Source: JADKAC01 sp964492065 (GTDB lineage: Bacteria; Bacteroidota; Bacteroidia; Chitinophagales; BACL12). Taken from it: 24,035 nt of DNA. Each line of letters opens with the position of its first letter. Position 1 is the first letter of the stretch. A program made the position numbers and the translations under genes. Location of the stretch: the NCBI GenBank assembly GCA_964492065.1, contig CAZBHH010000031.1, forward strand, positions 1 to 24,035. The letters are read 5' to 3'. Of this stretch, positions 1 through 7,723 are shown one piece after another. Below the pieces are notes generated by a model. That model saw nothing but the letters and a program-made list of their open reading frames with translations. It did no database searches and was not told the origin of the DNA.

Positions 1-213
1 AAAGGTACTCGAAGCAGTTCTGAGTAAATTTGCCCTGATTTTTAGCCTGTTTAAGACATTTTTACAGCCCTTTTGCCGCATCCGGTTTATAATAATTCCA
101 TCCGGCGCACAGAAAAAATGTGCTATAAACTCGCCCTAAAAGGCCGGCAGTATTGAAATACATTAAACATTTGATATTTTTGATTTAAAAGGAAGGTTTT
201 TAGACGGACTGCC

Positions 214-228
214 GTTGTAGGCAAGGCA
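214..228. repeat. Left arm of a 15-bp inverted repeat flanking the DUF262 gene
   Basis: GTTGTAGGCAAGGCA here is the reverse complement, at 14 of 15 positions, of TGCCCTGCCTACAAC at 1979-1993. The two arms lie just outside the DUF262 coding region. The arms do not extend further in either direction. This could mark the edges of a mobilised unit or a recombination site, but no target-site duplication or transposase is visible. Confidence 0.55.
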
Positions 229-256
229 CAGGCGACACCCTGAACAAATAAAAAGC

Positions 257-264
257 TATCTTTG
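257..264 (+). promoter_or_regulatory. Candidate Bacteroidota -7 promoter element for the DUF262 gene
   Basis: TATCTTTG matches the TAnnTTTG -7 consensus of the Bacteroidota housekeeping sigma factor. It ends 7 bp before the ATG at 272, so the transcript would have a very short leader. No convincing -33 TTG is present at the usual spacing, so this is tentative. Confidence 0.4.
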
Positions 265-271
265 TTAATCT

Positions 272-1966
272 ATGGCAGTAAATAATTTACTAGACACAAG
301 TACAGTAAGTCTTAGCGACATAATAGGCAATGGCAAAGTCTATAAAGTACCGTCATATCAAAGAGACTATTCATGGAAGCAAGACCATTGGGAAGATTTA
401 TGGGCAGATATTCTGACCGTACTGAATGGTGACAGTATCCACTACATGGGTTCCATTGTTTTACAAAACAAAGGGGATAAGAAATACAGTGTTATAGATG
501 GGCAACAAAGGCTTTCAACATTGACATTAATTGTGTTAGCCACAATCAAAACAATTCAAACGTTAATAGACAAGAATATAGATAAGGATAACAATATTGA
601 AAGGGTATCCTTACTTACTAAAAAATTTCTCGGAGACAAAGACCCTGGCTCATTAACTTATTCTGCAAAGCTTGAATTGAATGAAAATAATAACAGCTTC
701 TTTCAAACTCATTTAATGGTTTTCAGACAACCCTTAAATGAAAAAACTCTAGGTGATTCAGACAAACTACTCTGGCAGGCCTATAATTTCTTTCTCGGTA
801 AAATAACCGTACATTTCCATAACAATGAAAATGGTGAAGAGCTGGCAAATTTTCTAAACAAACAAGTCGCAGAAAGGATGATGTTCATCCAAATTGTAGT
901 AGAAGATGAACTTAGTGCATATACTGTTTTTGAAACTTTAAACTCAAGGGGCGTCAGTTTAACTGTTACAGATTTATTGAAAAACTACTTGTTTTCATTG
1001 TCTACAAAAGTAGATTTAGAGCATGTTAAAGAAAAATGGAGGAAAATAGTTGACACTGTCGGCTTAGATAATTTCCCTACATTTCTGCGCCACTACTGGA
1101 TTTCAAAAAATAAGCTCATTCGACAAGAATATCTATTTCGGGCTATGAAGGATGTTGTAAAAACATCTCCCAAAGTTATTGAGTTATTAGACGAATTGGA
1201 AAGAAATGCACAACTATACAATGCGTTATCAAATTCATCAGACCCATTTTGGATTGGCCAAAAAGACCAAAAGAAAAGGATTAAAGAGATAGAACTATTT
1301 AAAGAAAAGCAGGCATTGCCTCTTTTATTGGCTTCTTACAATAACTTAACTGCTGAAGAATTCACAAAAGTTTTAAGAGTAGTTAGTGTAATTACCTTCC
1401 GTTACACAATCATTGGAGGGTTGCACACAAATTTGAAAGAAGATGTTTATAATAAGGCTGCTATAAAAATCAGCAATAAAGAAGTGACCACAGCATCTTT
1501 AATTGCAAAAGAAGTAAAAGCCTTATATACTAGTGATAAAGATTTTAAAAACGATTTTTCGACAACGGCTATTAGTACAAAAAGAAACAAAAAATTAGTT
1601 CGTTATATATTATTTGAAATCGAGAACCATTTATCTCAAACAGATACAGACTATGAAGATAGTCCAACAACTATAGAGCATATTTTACCTGAAAATGCTG
1701 GCGATGATTGGGTAGCTAACTTCCCTGTTTCAATTCAAGAATCTTTAGTCTACAGGCTTGGGAATTATACCTTGTTAGAAGATGACAAGAATAGAGAGTG
1801 TGGAACAAAGAGTTTTGAAGCAAAGAAAGCTATTTATCAAACCAGCCAATATGCAATGGCTAAACAAATAGTTGCCCCAGATTGGACACCTAATACTTTA
1901 GACAATAGGCAGACAAGACTTTCTGATTATGCCACTACTTCATGGAGACTTCCATACTTTGATTAA
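272..1966 (+). CDS. DUF262 and DUF1524 domain protein (GmrSD-like restriction endonuclease)
   Basis: This 564-residue protein has the DUF262 (GmrS-like) NTPase/ParB-like signatures near the N-terminus: YQRDYSW at about residues 29-35 and DGQQRLST at about 77-84. A FETLNSRG motif typical of these proteins follows at about 218-225. The C-terminal DUF1524 (GmrD-like, His-Me finger nuclease) has IEHILP with His470, then LGNYTLL with Asn498 and a downstream Asn507. Family members (GmrSD, BrxU, SspE) use the N-terminal domain for NTP-dependent sensing and the C-terminal domain to cut modified phage DNA. No Ssp, Dnd or BREX partner lies nearby, so it probably acts alone as a type IV-like system; that is inference. 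It is AT-rich compared with the metabolic genes to its right and is bracketed by an inverted repeat, which suggests horizontal acquisition. Confidence 0.85.
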   Translation: MAVNNLLDTSTVSLSDIIGNGKVYKVPSYQRDYSWKQDHWEDLWADILTVLNGDSIHYMGSIVLQNKGDKKYSVIDGQQRLSTLTLIVLATIKTIQTLIDKNIDKDNNIERVSLLTKKFLGDKDPGSLTYSAKLELNENNNSFFQTHLMVFRQPLNEKTLGDSDKLLWQAYNFFLGKITVHFHNNENGEELANFLNKQVAERMMFIQIVVEDELSAYTVFETLNSRGVSLTVTDLLKNYLFSLSTKVDLEHVKEKWRKIVDTVGLDNFPTFLRHYWISKNKLIRQEYLFRAMKDVVKTSPKVIELLDELERNAQLYNALSNSSDPFWIGQKDQKKRIKEIELFKEKQALPLLLASYNNLTAEEFTKVLRVVSVITFRYTIIGGLHTNLKEDVYNKAAIKISNKEVTTASLIAKEVKALYTSDKDFKNDFSTTAISTKRNKKLVRYILFEIENHLSQTDTDYEDSPTTIEHILPENAGDDWVANFPVSIQESLVYRLGNYTLLEDDKNRECGTKSFEAKKAIYQTSQYAMAKQIVAPDWTPNTLDNRQTRLSDYATTSWRLPYFD

Positions 1967-1978
1967 ATCGATTTCAAT

Positions 1979-1993
1979 TGCCCTGCCTACAAC
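1979..1993. repeat. Right arm of the inverted repeat flanking the DUF262 gene
   Basis: TGCCCTGCCTACAAC pairs with the left arm at 214-228 with one mismatch, at 1983. Its last three bases overlap the first bases of the 248-bp repeat that starts at 1991, so inverted repeat and direct repeat abut. Confidence 0.55.
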
Positions 1994-2238
1994 AACTAAT
2001 GCTTCGTTGGGTGCGAAGCACCGACAATGAAGCCGTATGTTGAACGGATCCGGTTAATATGGAGATGTCGTGAAGGAGAATTCAACTTTACTATCAGGTT
2101 TGGCAACTTGATTTTTCAGAATGGTTTTCATCAGGTGCAGTATCTGATGTTTTTGATTTTAGCAGGCATAATATCCTTTACCCATCCTGCTAAAAAAGCG
2201 GGACAGGCACAGTTTGTGTTTCCGGAAAAGATTTTTCA
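1991..2238 (+). repeat. 248-bp direct repeat, copy A, beginning with a strong hairpin
   Basis: This block is repeated at 3932-4179 (constant offset 1941) with only two differences that I can find: t2000/g3941 and g2230/t4171. It starts 24 bp after the stop of the DUF262 gene. The first 55 bp fold into a long hairpin: CAAC/GTTG at the base, a 9-bp GCTTCGTTG/CAATGAAGC stem with one G-T wobble, and a GGTGC-GAA-GCACC tip. An open frame of 67 codons starting at 2027 is shared by both copies because the DNA is shared; I do not regard it as a demonstrated gene. The element is unrecognised; it could be a recombination site, a small non-autonomous mobile element or a structured 3' RNA. Confidence 0.85.
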
Positions 2239-2387
2239 CCATACAACCTGCCCCCAACTGATGAGGATAAAAGAAATTATTATGTGAAGCGCACCAATTA
2301 TTTTATTATGGAATTGTTAAGTGAAATCAATAAAAATAATCTGAATTATTTCCCCGCAACGCTGCTACTCTATCGCACAATCCAAAC

Positions 2388-3005
2388 ATGTTTCCTACAT
2401 TTTTTATTGACCCTGCAAAAGAGTATATTTACATGTATTACACTAATACAAGATGCATGGATCAAAAATATATTTTAAATCCCGGAGGTATGTATTCGTT
2501 GTTCGCCAGCACAGTTACTCTGAGCAATGCGGAAATATTTGCTGTTGACGCCTTTCAGGCATATTCCACTGCAGGCAAAAGCACCCTGTTTGAAATTAAC
2601 AATTGTTACAATCCTGTTTCAAATCCTTACAATATTGAAATAGATCAGACATACAATTATACCAACCCGGGTTGCGATGCTCCTGCAGGCAGTTATTGTG
2701 TAACTGTTCCCGGGTATACGGCAGGGTATGTGAAAATTCAGGTAAACCATGGGCCTGTGCGCCTCGCAGAAATAACTGAACCTGATGTGGAGATTTATCC
2801 AAATCCAACAATGGAAAATCTGTTTATTGTAAATGATGCCGAAGTAACTCATTTTTATATTTATGATATTACCGGAACAATTATCTCATCAGGCGAATAT
2901 TTACAACAACCTATAAGCATTCAATCTTTGCCCCAGGGTTTGTATCAGCTTGTATTACACTATGAGCAGGGAGAGAATAAAACAACCTCATTTATTAAAT
3001 TATAA
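2388..3005 (+). CDS. Probable 5'-truncated secreted protein with T9SS C-terminal sorting domain
   Basis: The C-terminal ~80 residues are a textbook type IX secretion (Por) sorting domain: EIYPNPTMENLFIV, then FYIYDITGTIISSG, then LPQGLYQLVLHY, ending in FIKL. Such domains send proteins across the outer membrane after Sec export. The protein should therefore start with a signal peptide, but the first in-frame ATG gives MFPTFFIDPAKEY with none. The frame is open upstream only to about 2340, still without one. The gene body is therefore probably the 3' remnant of a longer exoprotein, cut off close to the right edge of repeat copy A. The start given is only the first ATG. The next gene begins 4 bp after its stop. 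The rest of the protein (residues 1-125) has no recognised domain. Confidence 0.6.
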   Translation: MFPTFFIDPAKEYIYMYYTNTRCMDQKYILNPGGMYSLFASTVTLSNAEIFAVDAFQAYSTAGKSTLFEINNCYNPVSNPYNIEIDQTYNYTNPGCDAPAGSYCVTVPGYTAGYVKIQVNHGPVRLAEITEPDVEIYPNPTMENLFIVNDAEVTHFYIYDITGTIISSGEYLQQPISIQSLPQGLYQLVLHYEQGENKTTSFIKL

Positions 3006-3009
3006 AAAG

Positions 3010-3909
3010 ATGAAAAAAGGATTTTCATTAAAACAATATTCACTTGCAGCAGGAGCATTACTAGCTCCTGCTGCACTTTCTGCTCAGGCAGTTTATACGG
3101 ATGTTGATCCTGACATAGTGCTTGACGAACCCGGCGAATGGTGGGGTTTTGACCTAGACGCAGATGGATTAAATGATTTTAATTTCTTTAATAAGACTTT
3201 CACTACCACAGTTTGGTATGGTGACGAAGGGCAGGTAAAAGCCTTATTTGCAGGCGTGTTTGATACCATGCAAAATGGATTATTCGCATATACAGCATTT
3301 TATTCAGGTTATGGTGGATATACATATTACCGTCCCTATGCATTATCAAACAATATTTCTATTAATTCTTCATTACCTTTTTATCATGCGAATTATCAAA
3401 CCTTGGCTATGTCAATTTATAAACCTGAGTGGCCACCTTCTACTGTTTTACGGGGTGATTGGAATTCATTTGTATGGGGACCTCAAGTAGAAAAATTTAT
3501 CGGATTTAAATTTACTGATGAAGATGCAATTACACGATATGGCTGGATACGCTGCAGTGTAGTGGACAGTAACAGAACATTAATTATTAATGATTATGCT
3601 TATGAAAGCAAACCGGATACACCCATATTGACCGGAGATACAATTGGCGATACTACTACAGTTGCTATTGAAAATATAAATGCGCTGAATGCAACAATCT
3701 ATAGTTTTGAAAACACCATATTTATAATACTACTCAAATTTAACAATGCAATTTTAGCAATAAATAATATACAGGGAAATACCATTTTAAAACAAGAACT
3801 ACATCAAGGCAAGACAGAAATTAATATGGAAGAATTTCCATCAGGAGTTTATTTCGTAAGTATATTTTTAGGTGACAAACAATTTACTGAAAAGCTTTTT
3901 ATCAATTAA
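3010..3909 (+). CDS. Secreted hypothetical protein with signal peptide and T9SS-type C-terminal tail
   Basis: The start at 3010 is chosen because it gives a clean Sec signal peptide: MKK, a hydrophobic core LAAGALLAPAA and an AQA cleavage site at about residue 27. An alternative upstream start at 2950 would bury this and overlap the previous gene. The mature part opens with an acidic DVDPD and DLDADGLNDF segment that recalls calcium-binding loops in Bacteroidota exoproteins. The last ~80 residues have the T9SS sorting-domain pattern (ILAINNIQGN, then FPSGVYFVSIFLG, ending KLFIN), although the usual YPNP box is missing. The product is 299 residues, probably exported to the cell surface or medium. 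No enzymatic motif was recognised. It is followed 22 bp later by repeat copy B. Confidence 0.75.
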   Translation: MKKGFSLKQYSLAAGALLAPAALSAQAVYTDVDPDIVLDEPGEWWGFDLDADGLNDFNFFNKTFTTTVWYGDEGQVKALFAGVFDTMQNGLFAYTAFYSGYGGYTYYRPYALSNNISINSSLPFYHANYQTLAMSIYKPEWPPSTVLRGDWNSFVWGPQVEKFIGFKFTDEDAITRYGWIRCSVVDSNRTLIINDYAYESKPDTPILTGDTIGDTTTVAIENINALNATIYSFENTIFIILLKFNNAILAINNIQGNTILKQELHQGKTEINMEEFPSGVYFVSIFLGDKQFTEKLFIN

Positions 3910-3931
3910 CTTTAGAGAAACCACTGGTTAT

Positions 3932-4179
3932 AACAACTAAGGCTTCGTTGGGTGCGAAGCACCGACAATGAAGCCGTATGTTGAACGGATCCGGTTAATA
4001 TGGAGATGTCGTGAAGGAGAATTCAACTTTACTATCAGGTTTGGCAACTTGATTTTTCAGAATGGTTTTCATCAGGTGCAGTATCTGATGTTTTTGATTT
4101 TAGCAGGCATAATATCCTTTACCCATCCTGCTAAAAAAGCGGGACAGGCACAGTTTGTGTTTCCGGAAAATATTTTTCA
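3932..4179 (+). repeat. 248-bp direct repeat, copy B, beginning with a strong hairpin
   Basis: This is the second copy of the element at 1991-2238, in the same orientation and also just behind a gene (22 bp after the stop at 3909). The hairpin spans about 3934-3983: CAAC/GTTG base, 10-bp GGCTTCGTTG/CAATGAAGCC stem, GGTGC-GAA-GCACC tip, and an unpaired GA at 3964-3965. The left sequence differs from copy A immediately before position 3932, and the right sequence diverges after 4179, which defines the ends. Two differences in 248 bp suggest recent duplication or gene conversion. Confidence 0.85.
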
Positions 4180-4251
4180 GGCGGCCCACGTTTGCCAAAC
4201 GCTCCCGAATGCCAGGCAAAAACCGGAATAAATAAATTATTTTCTTGAGAT

Positions 4252-4890
4252 TTACAAGACGTGGTTCGTCGGTCGGTTACGTCTCAATCGCCAGAGAACA
4301 TTGCGCAGACCAATCAATATATAGCCCAACAGAATATATTCGACAAAGCGCACACCGGCAACTTTAAACACATTGATCGCATTAACCGGCTCGCCGGCTG
4401 CATTATAACACGTGAAGTCCTGTGTAATATAAGTAGTGCCGGGTAATGGGTTCGTGACGCTTTCGCCGCGATGCAGTTTACTGCCGTCTTCACAAAAACA
4501 CCATTCCACCGGTTTGTTGTAAATGATGTTGCCGGGCTGATCGACACTTGCGCCCATGAGTCCCAAAAACAGCAGGGTCAGCGCTCTCCAAAAATTGCCT
4601 TGCACCAAAGGCCTGCGCAACGGAAATATTCCGAATGCAACTATTGAAATAGCTAATATTATCAAACTCGCCACGCCTTCAATTGTCGCAATGGCGACAA
4701 ATGAAAATATGATAATTGCAATCATTGCAATAATACCGCCGCCCAATATGGGTATCCATGCCCATGAGGGCAATTTTTTCCAAAACGATGTGCTTCGGGA
4801 TCTCTGCGAGCCTGCCAGATTATTTCCGCAATACCGGCAATAGGAAAAATCGTCGGCGTTCTCTTTGTTACAATAACTGCATAGGATCAT
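4252..4890 (-). CDS. Zinc-ribbon membrane protein of unknown function
   Basis: This 212-residue protein begins with a zinc-ribbon: CSYC (Cys4, Cys7) and CRYC (Cys18, Cys21). After a linker follow hydrophobic segments at about 43-68, 70-90, 101-115 and 183-199. The loop between the third and fourth segments (about 117-178) is polar and contains CFC and another Cys at 161; it may lie outside the cytoplasm. The short N-terminal ribbon plus membrane helices is a common architecture of unassigned bacterial proteins. The gene starts 19 bp downstream of the formate dehydrogenase catalytic-subunit gene on the same strand, so cotranscription is likely. That placement would allow a role in membrane attachment or regulation of the enzyme, but nothing in the sequence proves it. 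Confidence 0.7.
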   Translation of the reverse strand: MILCSYCNKENADDFSYCRYCGNNLAGSQRSRSTSFWKKLPSWAWIPILGGGIIAMIAIIIFSFVAIATIEGVASLIILAISIVAFGIFPLRRPLVQGNFWRALTLLFLGLMGASVDQPGNIIYNKPVEWCFCEDGSKLHRGESVTNPLPGTTYITQDFTCYNAAGEPVNAINVFKVAGVRFVEYILLGYILIGLRNVLWRLRRNRPTNHVL

Positions 4891-4909
4891 ATATCTGTTC
4901 TATTACAAG

Positions 4910-7717
4910 TCAAACCGCACCGGCGCCATTCTGAACCTTGTATTTACCCTTGCTCTTGCGAATGCGGCAGGCTACCACTTTATATTCGGGGCACATCGCT
5001 TCGCTGTCTGACACATTCGATGTTATCTTGTTTAACATTATCTCCGGGAAGTGGAATGTAGAGCTCAAAATTCCCGGCAATACTTCATCGGTTACCTTTG
5101 CCCGTATATCCACTTTTCCCCTCGCACTTTCAACACACACCATATCGCCATCTGCAATTAAATGCAGTGCGGCATCTTCGGGGTTGATGAGCAGCACGTC
5201 TTCGGTAAGAATCAGCGCATTACTCGTGCGGCGTGTCATCGTCCCCGCATTGTAATGTTCCAGTTCGCGGTTGGTGGTAATTATATACGGGTAGTCTTTA
5301 TTGTGTTCGATGATTTCTTCGCTTTCTCTCCACCCGGTAAAAATGAATTTGCCCTTGCCTCTCTTAAAAGTACCGACATGCAGGATTTCGGTGTCGGTGC
5401 CATCTGGTTTCACCGGCCACTGTTTGCCGTTATCGCCCAGCTCGCTCCACTTCACACCGGCGAAGAAGGGGACAATTTTGGAGATTTCATCCAATACAAT
5501 TGCAGGATCATAGTCGGGAGTTTCCAATCCCATGCGATTCATGATATCCGTCAGGATCAGTCCGTCGGGTTTTGTTCCCGGCAATGGTTTTACGGCGGCG
5601 TTTACCCGTTGTATTCTGCGTTCGCCATTCGTAAAGGTGCCGCTCTTTTCCAAAAATGTGGAAGCCGGTAAAATCACATCGGCATATTCGCAGGTCTCGG
5701 TCATAAATATCTCTTGTACAACTAAGAAATCCAATTGCTTAAGCGCCTGCATTACGTGATGCGAGTTGGGGTCTGTCTGTACGACATCTTCGCCCATTAC
5801 CCACAGCGCTTTTAATTTACCGTCGATGGATGCATTAAACATTTCGGGAATTTTGTATCCCTTACCCGCAGGAATTGCCCTTCCGTAATGCAATGCGTAT
5901 TTTTTGTTTATCTCCGGATCGTACGCATCGAGGTATCCGGCACCCTGGTGCGGCTGGCAACCCATATCTGCTGCGCCCTGGACATTGTTCTGTCCACGCA
6001 ATGGATTTACACCTACACCTCTTCGGCCGATATTTCCCGTAATCATTGCTAAGTCTGCAATTAAAATTACCGCTGCCGTTCCCTGCGAATGTTCGGTGAC
6101 GCCTAATCCGTGAAAGCTCATCGCATTGGGCGCTTTGGCATAGGCGTGTGCGGCTTCACGAACCAGGTTGCGGTCCACACCGGTAATTTTCTCATGTTCT
6201 ACCATATCAAGGCGCAACACTTCCCGCTTCATTTCTTCATAACCTTCGGTGCGTGCCTCGATGAATAATTTATCTTCCAGTCCGTCTTTGATAATATAGT
6301 ACAACAGCATATTCAACAGCGCCACATTGGTGCCGGGCCGGAGTTGCAAATGATAGGTGGCGTATTTCGCCAATTCGATACGCCGCGGGTCAATCACGAT
6401 TGTCTTGCCGCCTTTCATCGCAAATTGTTTCAACTTAGCGCCCGTTACCGGATGGCTGTCAGTCGGGTTGGCGCCGATTACCATTATACAATTGGTATAT
6501 TCCAGATCGATGATGGAATTGGTGGCTGCTCCGGTGCCGAATGTATATTGCATGCCTAAAGCAGTCGGCGAGTGGCAAACTCTTGCGCAACAGTCCACAT
6601 TATTCGTACCGATTACAGCACGCAGGAATTTCTGCATCAGATAATTTTCTTCATTGGTACAACGTGCCGAGGAAATACCGCCGATGGAATCCGGGCCATG
6701 CGCAGCTTTTATTTCGTTGAGTTTTTCGGCAATCAATGTATAGGCTTCATCCCAGGAGGCTTTCACCAATTGACCGTCTTTTCGAATAAGCGGCGATGTC
6801 AACCTGTCGGGGTGGTTGTAAAATGAAAACGCATAGCGCCCTTTCAGGCAGGTATGACCACCATTCACTTCCGCATCATAAGGCGCCTGAATACTCTTCA
6901 CCTTTCCGTCGAGGGTAGAGACATCGAGATTACACCCCACGCCGCAATAGGTGCAAACGGTTCTCGTCGTCACCGTACCGGCCAGTGATTTGCTCTCATA
7001 CACATCGCTGATAGCGCCTGTGGGGCAAGCCTGGGCGCATGCGCCACAGCTCACGCAATCGCTTTCAAAAAATGAAACATCCGACCCTTTTATTACTTTA
7101 TTGTCAAAGGCTCTACCCGCCATGCTCAACACCAACTCGCCCTGCACCTCATCGCATGCACGGATACAGCGATAGCAGTTAATACACAGGCTCAGATTAC
7201 TGGTCATATACGGATGCGACAGATCCTTTTCGTAATGAAAGTGATTTGCACCTTCGGGATAGCGCACTTCCTGGATGCCCACCTGCGCTGCCACATCCTG
7301 TAATTCGCAATTGTTATTTGATTCGCAGTTAATACAATCCAGCGGATGGTCGGTAAGCACCAGTTCAACGATGTTCCGGCGCAGGCGTTTTACACTTTCC
7401 GTCGAGGTGTAAATATAGGAGCCGGGCACTACCGGGGTATGGCAGGATGCCTGAGTCTTAACCGGGCCATCTTTTTTTAATGCCACTTCCACGCTGCATA
7501 CACGGCACGATCCGAAAGGCTCCAGATTGGGTGCATCGCAAAGCGTTGGGATGAGTTGCCTGCCCTGGTGGCGGCGGATATATGCGAGAATGGTCTCGCC
7601 CTTTTCAATTGCAAACGGTTGATCGTCGATATATGCTACGCTTACTTCTTTGGCGATATCGGAAGATGTATTGCCCGAAGCAGCTACATCTGATTTATGA
7701 TGAAATGCATTTTTCAT
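4910..7717 (-). CDS. fdhF: Formate dehydrogenase catalytic (alpha) subunit, Cys type, FdsA/FdhF-like
   Basis: This 935-residue subunit oxidises formate to CO2 at a bis-molybdopterin Mo or W site and passes electrons along Fe-S clusters. Domains in order: [2Fe-2S] ferredoxin-like (Cys60, 71, 74, 92); NuoG-type cluster region (His124, Cys128, 131, 137); two [4Fe-4S] ferredoxin motifs (Cys178-181-184-188 and 221-224-227-231); the molybdopterin oxidoreductase Fe4S4 motif CTYCGVGC with Cys255, 258, 262, 290; then the large molybdopterin domains and the C-terminal dinucleotide-binding domain. The catalytic position reads CCARVCHSP with Cys381, encoded by TGC, and the adjacent His382; so this is the cysteine rather than the selenocysteine form. 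Length and cluster set match FdsA of NAD-linked enzymes. It lies 6 bp after the NuoEF-like subunit gene, and fdhD lies upstream. A role in a larger complex, such as a formate-hydrogen system, cannot be excluded, but no hydrogenase gene is present. Confidence 0.92.
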   Translation of the reverse strand: MKNAFHHKSDVAASGNTSSDIAKEVSVAYIDDQPFAIEKGETILAYIRRHQGRQLIPTLCDAPNLEPFGSCRVCSVEVALKKDGPVKTQASCHTPVVPGSYIYTSTESVKRLRRNIVELVLTDHPLDCINCESNNNCELQDVAAQVGIQEVRYPEGANHFHYEKDLSHPYMTSNLSLCINCYRCIRACDEVQGELVLSMAGRAFDNKVIKGSDVSFFESDCVSCGACAQACPTGAISDVYESKSLAGTVTTRTVCTYCGVGCNLDVSTLDGKVKSIQAPYDAEVNGGHTCLKGRYAFSFYNHPDRLTSPLIRKDGQLVKASWDEAYTLIAEKLNEIKAAHGPDSIGGISSARCTNEENYLMQKFLRAVIGTNNVDCCARVCHSPTALGMQYTFGTGAATNSIIDLEYTNCIMVIGANPTDSHPVTGAKLKQFAMKGGKTIVIDPRRIELAKYATYHLQLRPGTNVALLNMLLYYIIKDGLEDKLFIEARTEGYEEMKREVLRLDMVEHEKITGVDRNLVREAAHAYAKAPNAMSFHGLGVTEHSQGTAAVILIADLAMITGNIGRRGVGVNPLRGQNNVQGAADMGCQPHQGAGYLDAYDPEINKKYALHYGRAIPAGKGYKIPEMFNASIDGKLKALWVMGEDVVQTDPNSHHVMQALKQLDFLVVQEIFMTETCEYADVILPASTFLEKSGTFTNGERRIQRVNAAVKPLPGTKPDGLILTDIMNRMGLETPDYDPAIVLDEISKIVPFFAGVKWSELGDNGKQWPVKPDGTDTEILHVGTFKRGKGKFIFTGWRESEEIIEHNKDYPYIITTNRELEHYNAGTMTRRTSNALILTEDVLLINPEDAALHLIADGDMVCVESARGKVDIRAKVTDEVLPGILSSTFHFPEIMLNKITSNVSDSEAMCPEYKVVACRIRKSKGKYKVQNGAGAV

Positions 7718-7723
7718 GCTCTG

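Larger units (their letters stand above)
1..271. other. AT-rich leader region before the DUF262 gene, no gene seen
   Basis: I found no convincing coding region here. The stretch contains the left arm of an inverted repeat (214-228) and a candidate promoter element (257-264), both described separately. The remainder is AT-rich with no recognisable gene remnant or RNA gene. Confidence 0.5.

Noticed and set aside
1988..2046. Canonical integron attC site
   Set aside because: The palindrome is attC-like, but the outer boxes do not match RYYYAAC and GTTRRRY in complementary positions, and no integrase gene is present. It is kept only as a loose comparison.
2027..2287. 86-codon open frame in repeat copy A (and its twin at 3968-4231) as a conserved small protein
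   Set aside because: The shared 67 codons follow only from the DNA identity of the repeat, the frame ends differently in each copy, and the start lies inside the hairpin. There is no independent evidence of coding.
4910..7717. Selenocysteine formate dehydrogenase
   Set aside because: The catalytic codon reads TGC (Cys381), not TGA, and the frame has no internal stop.
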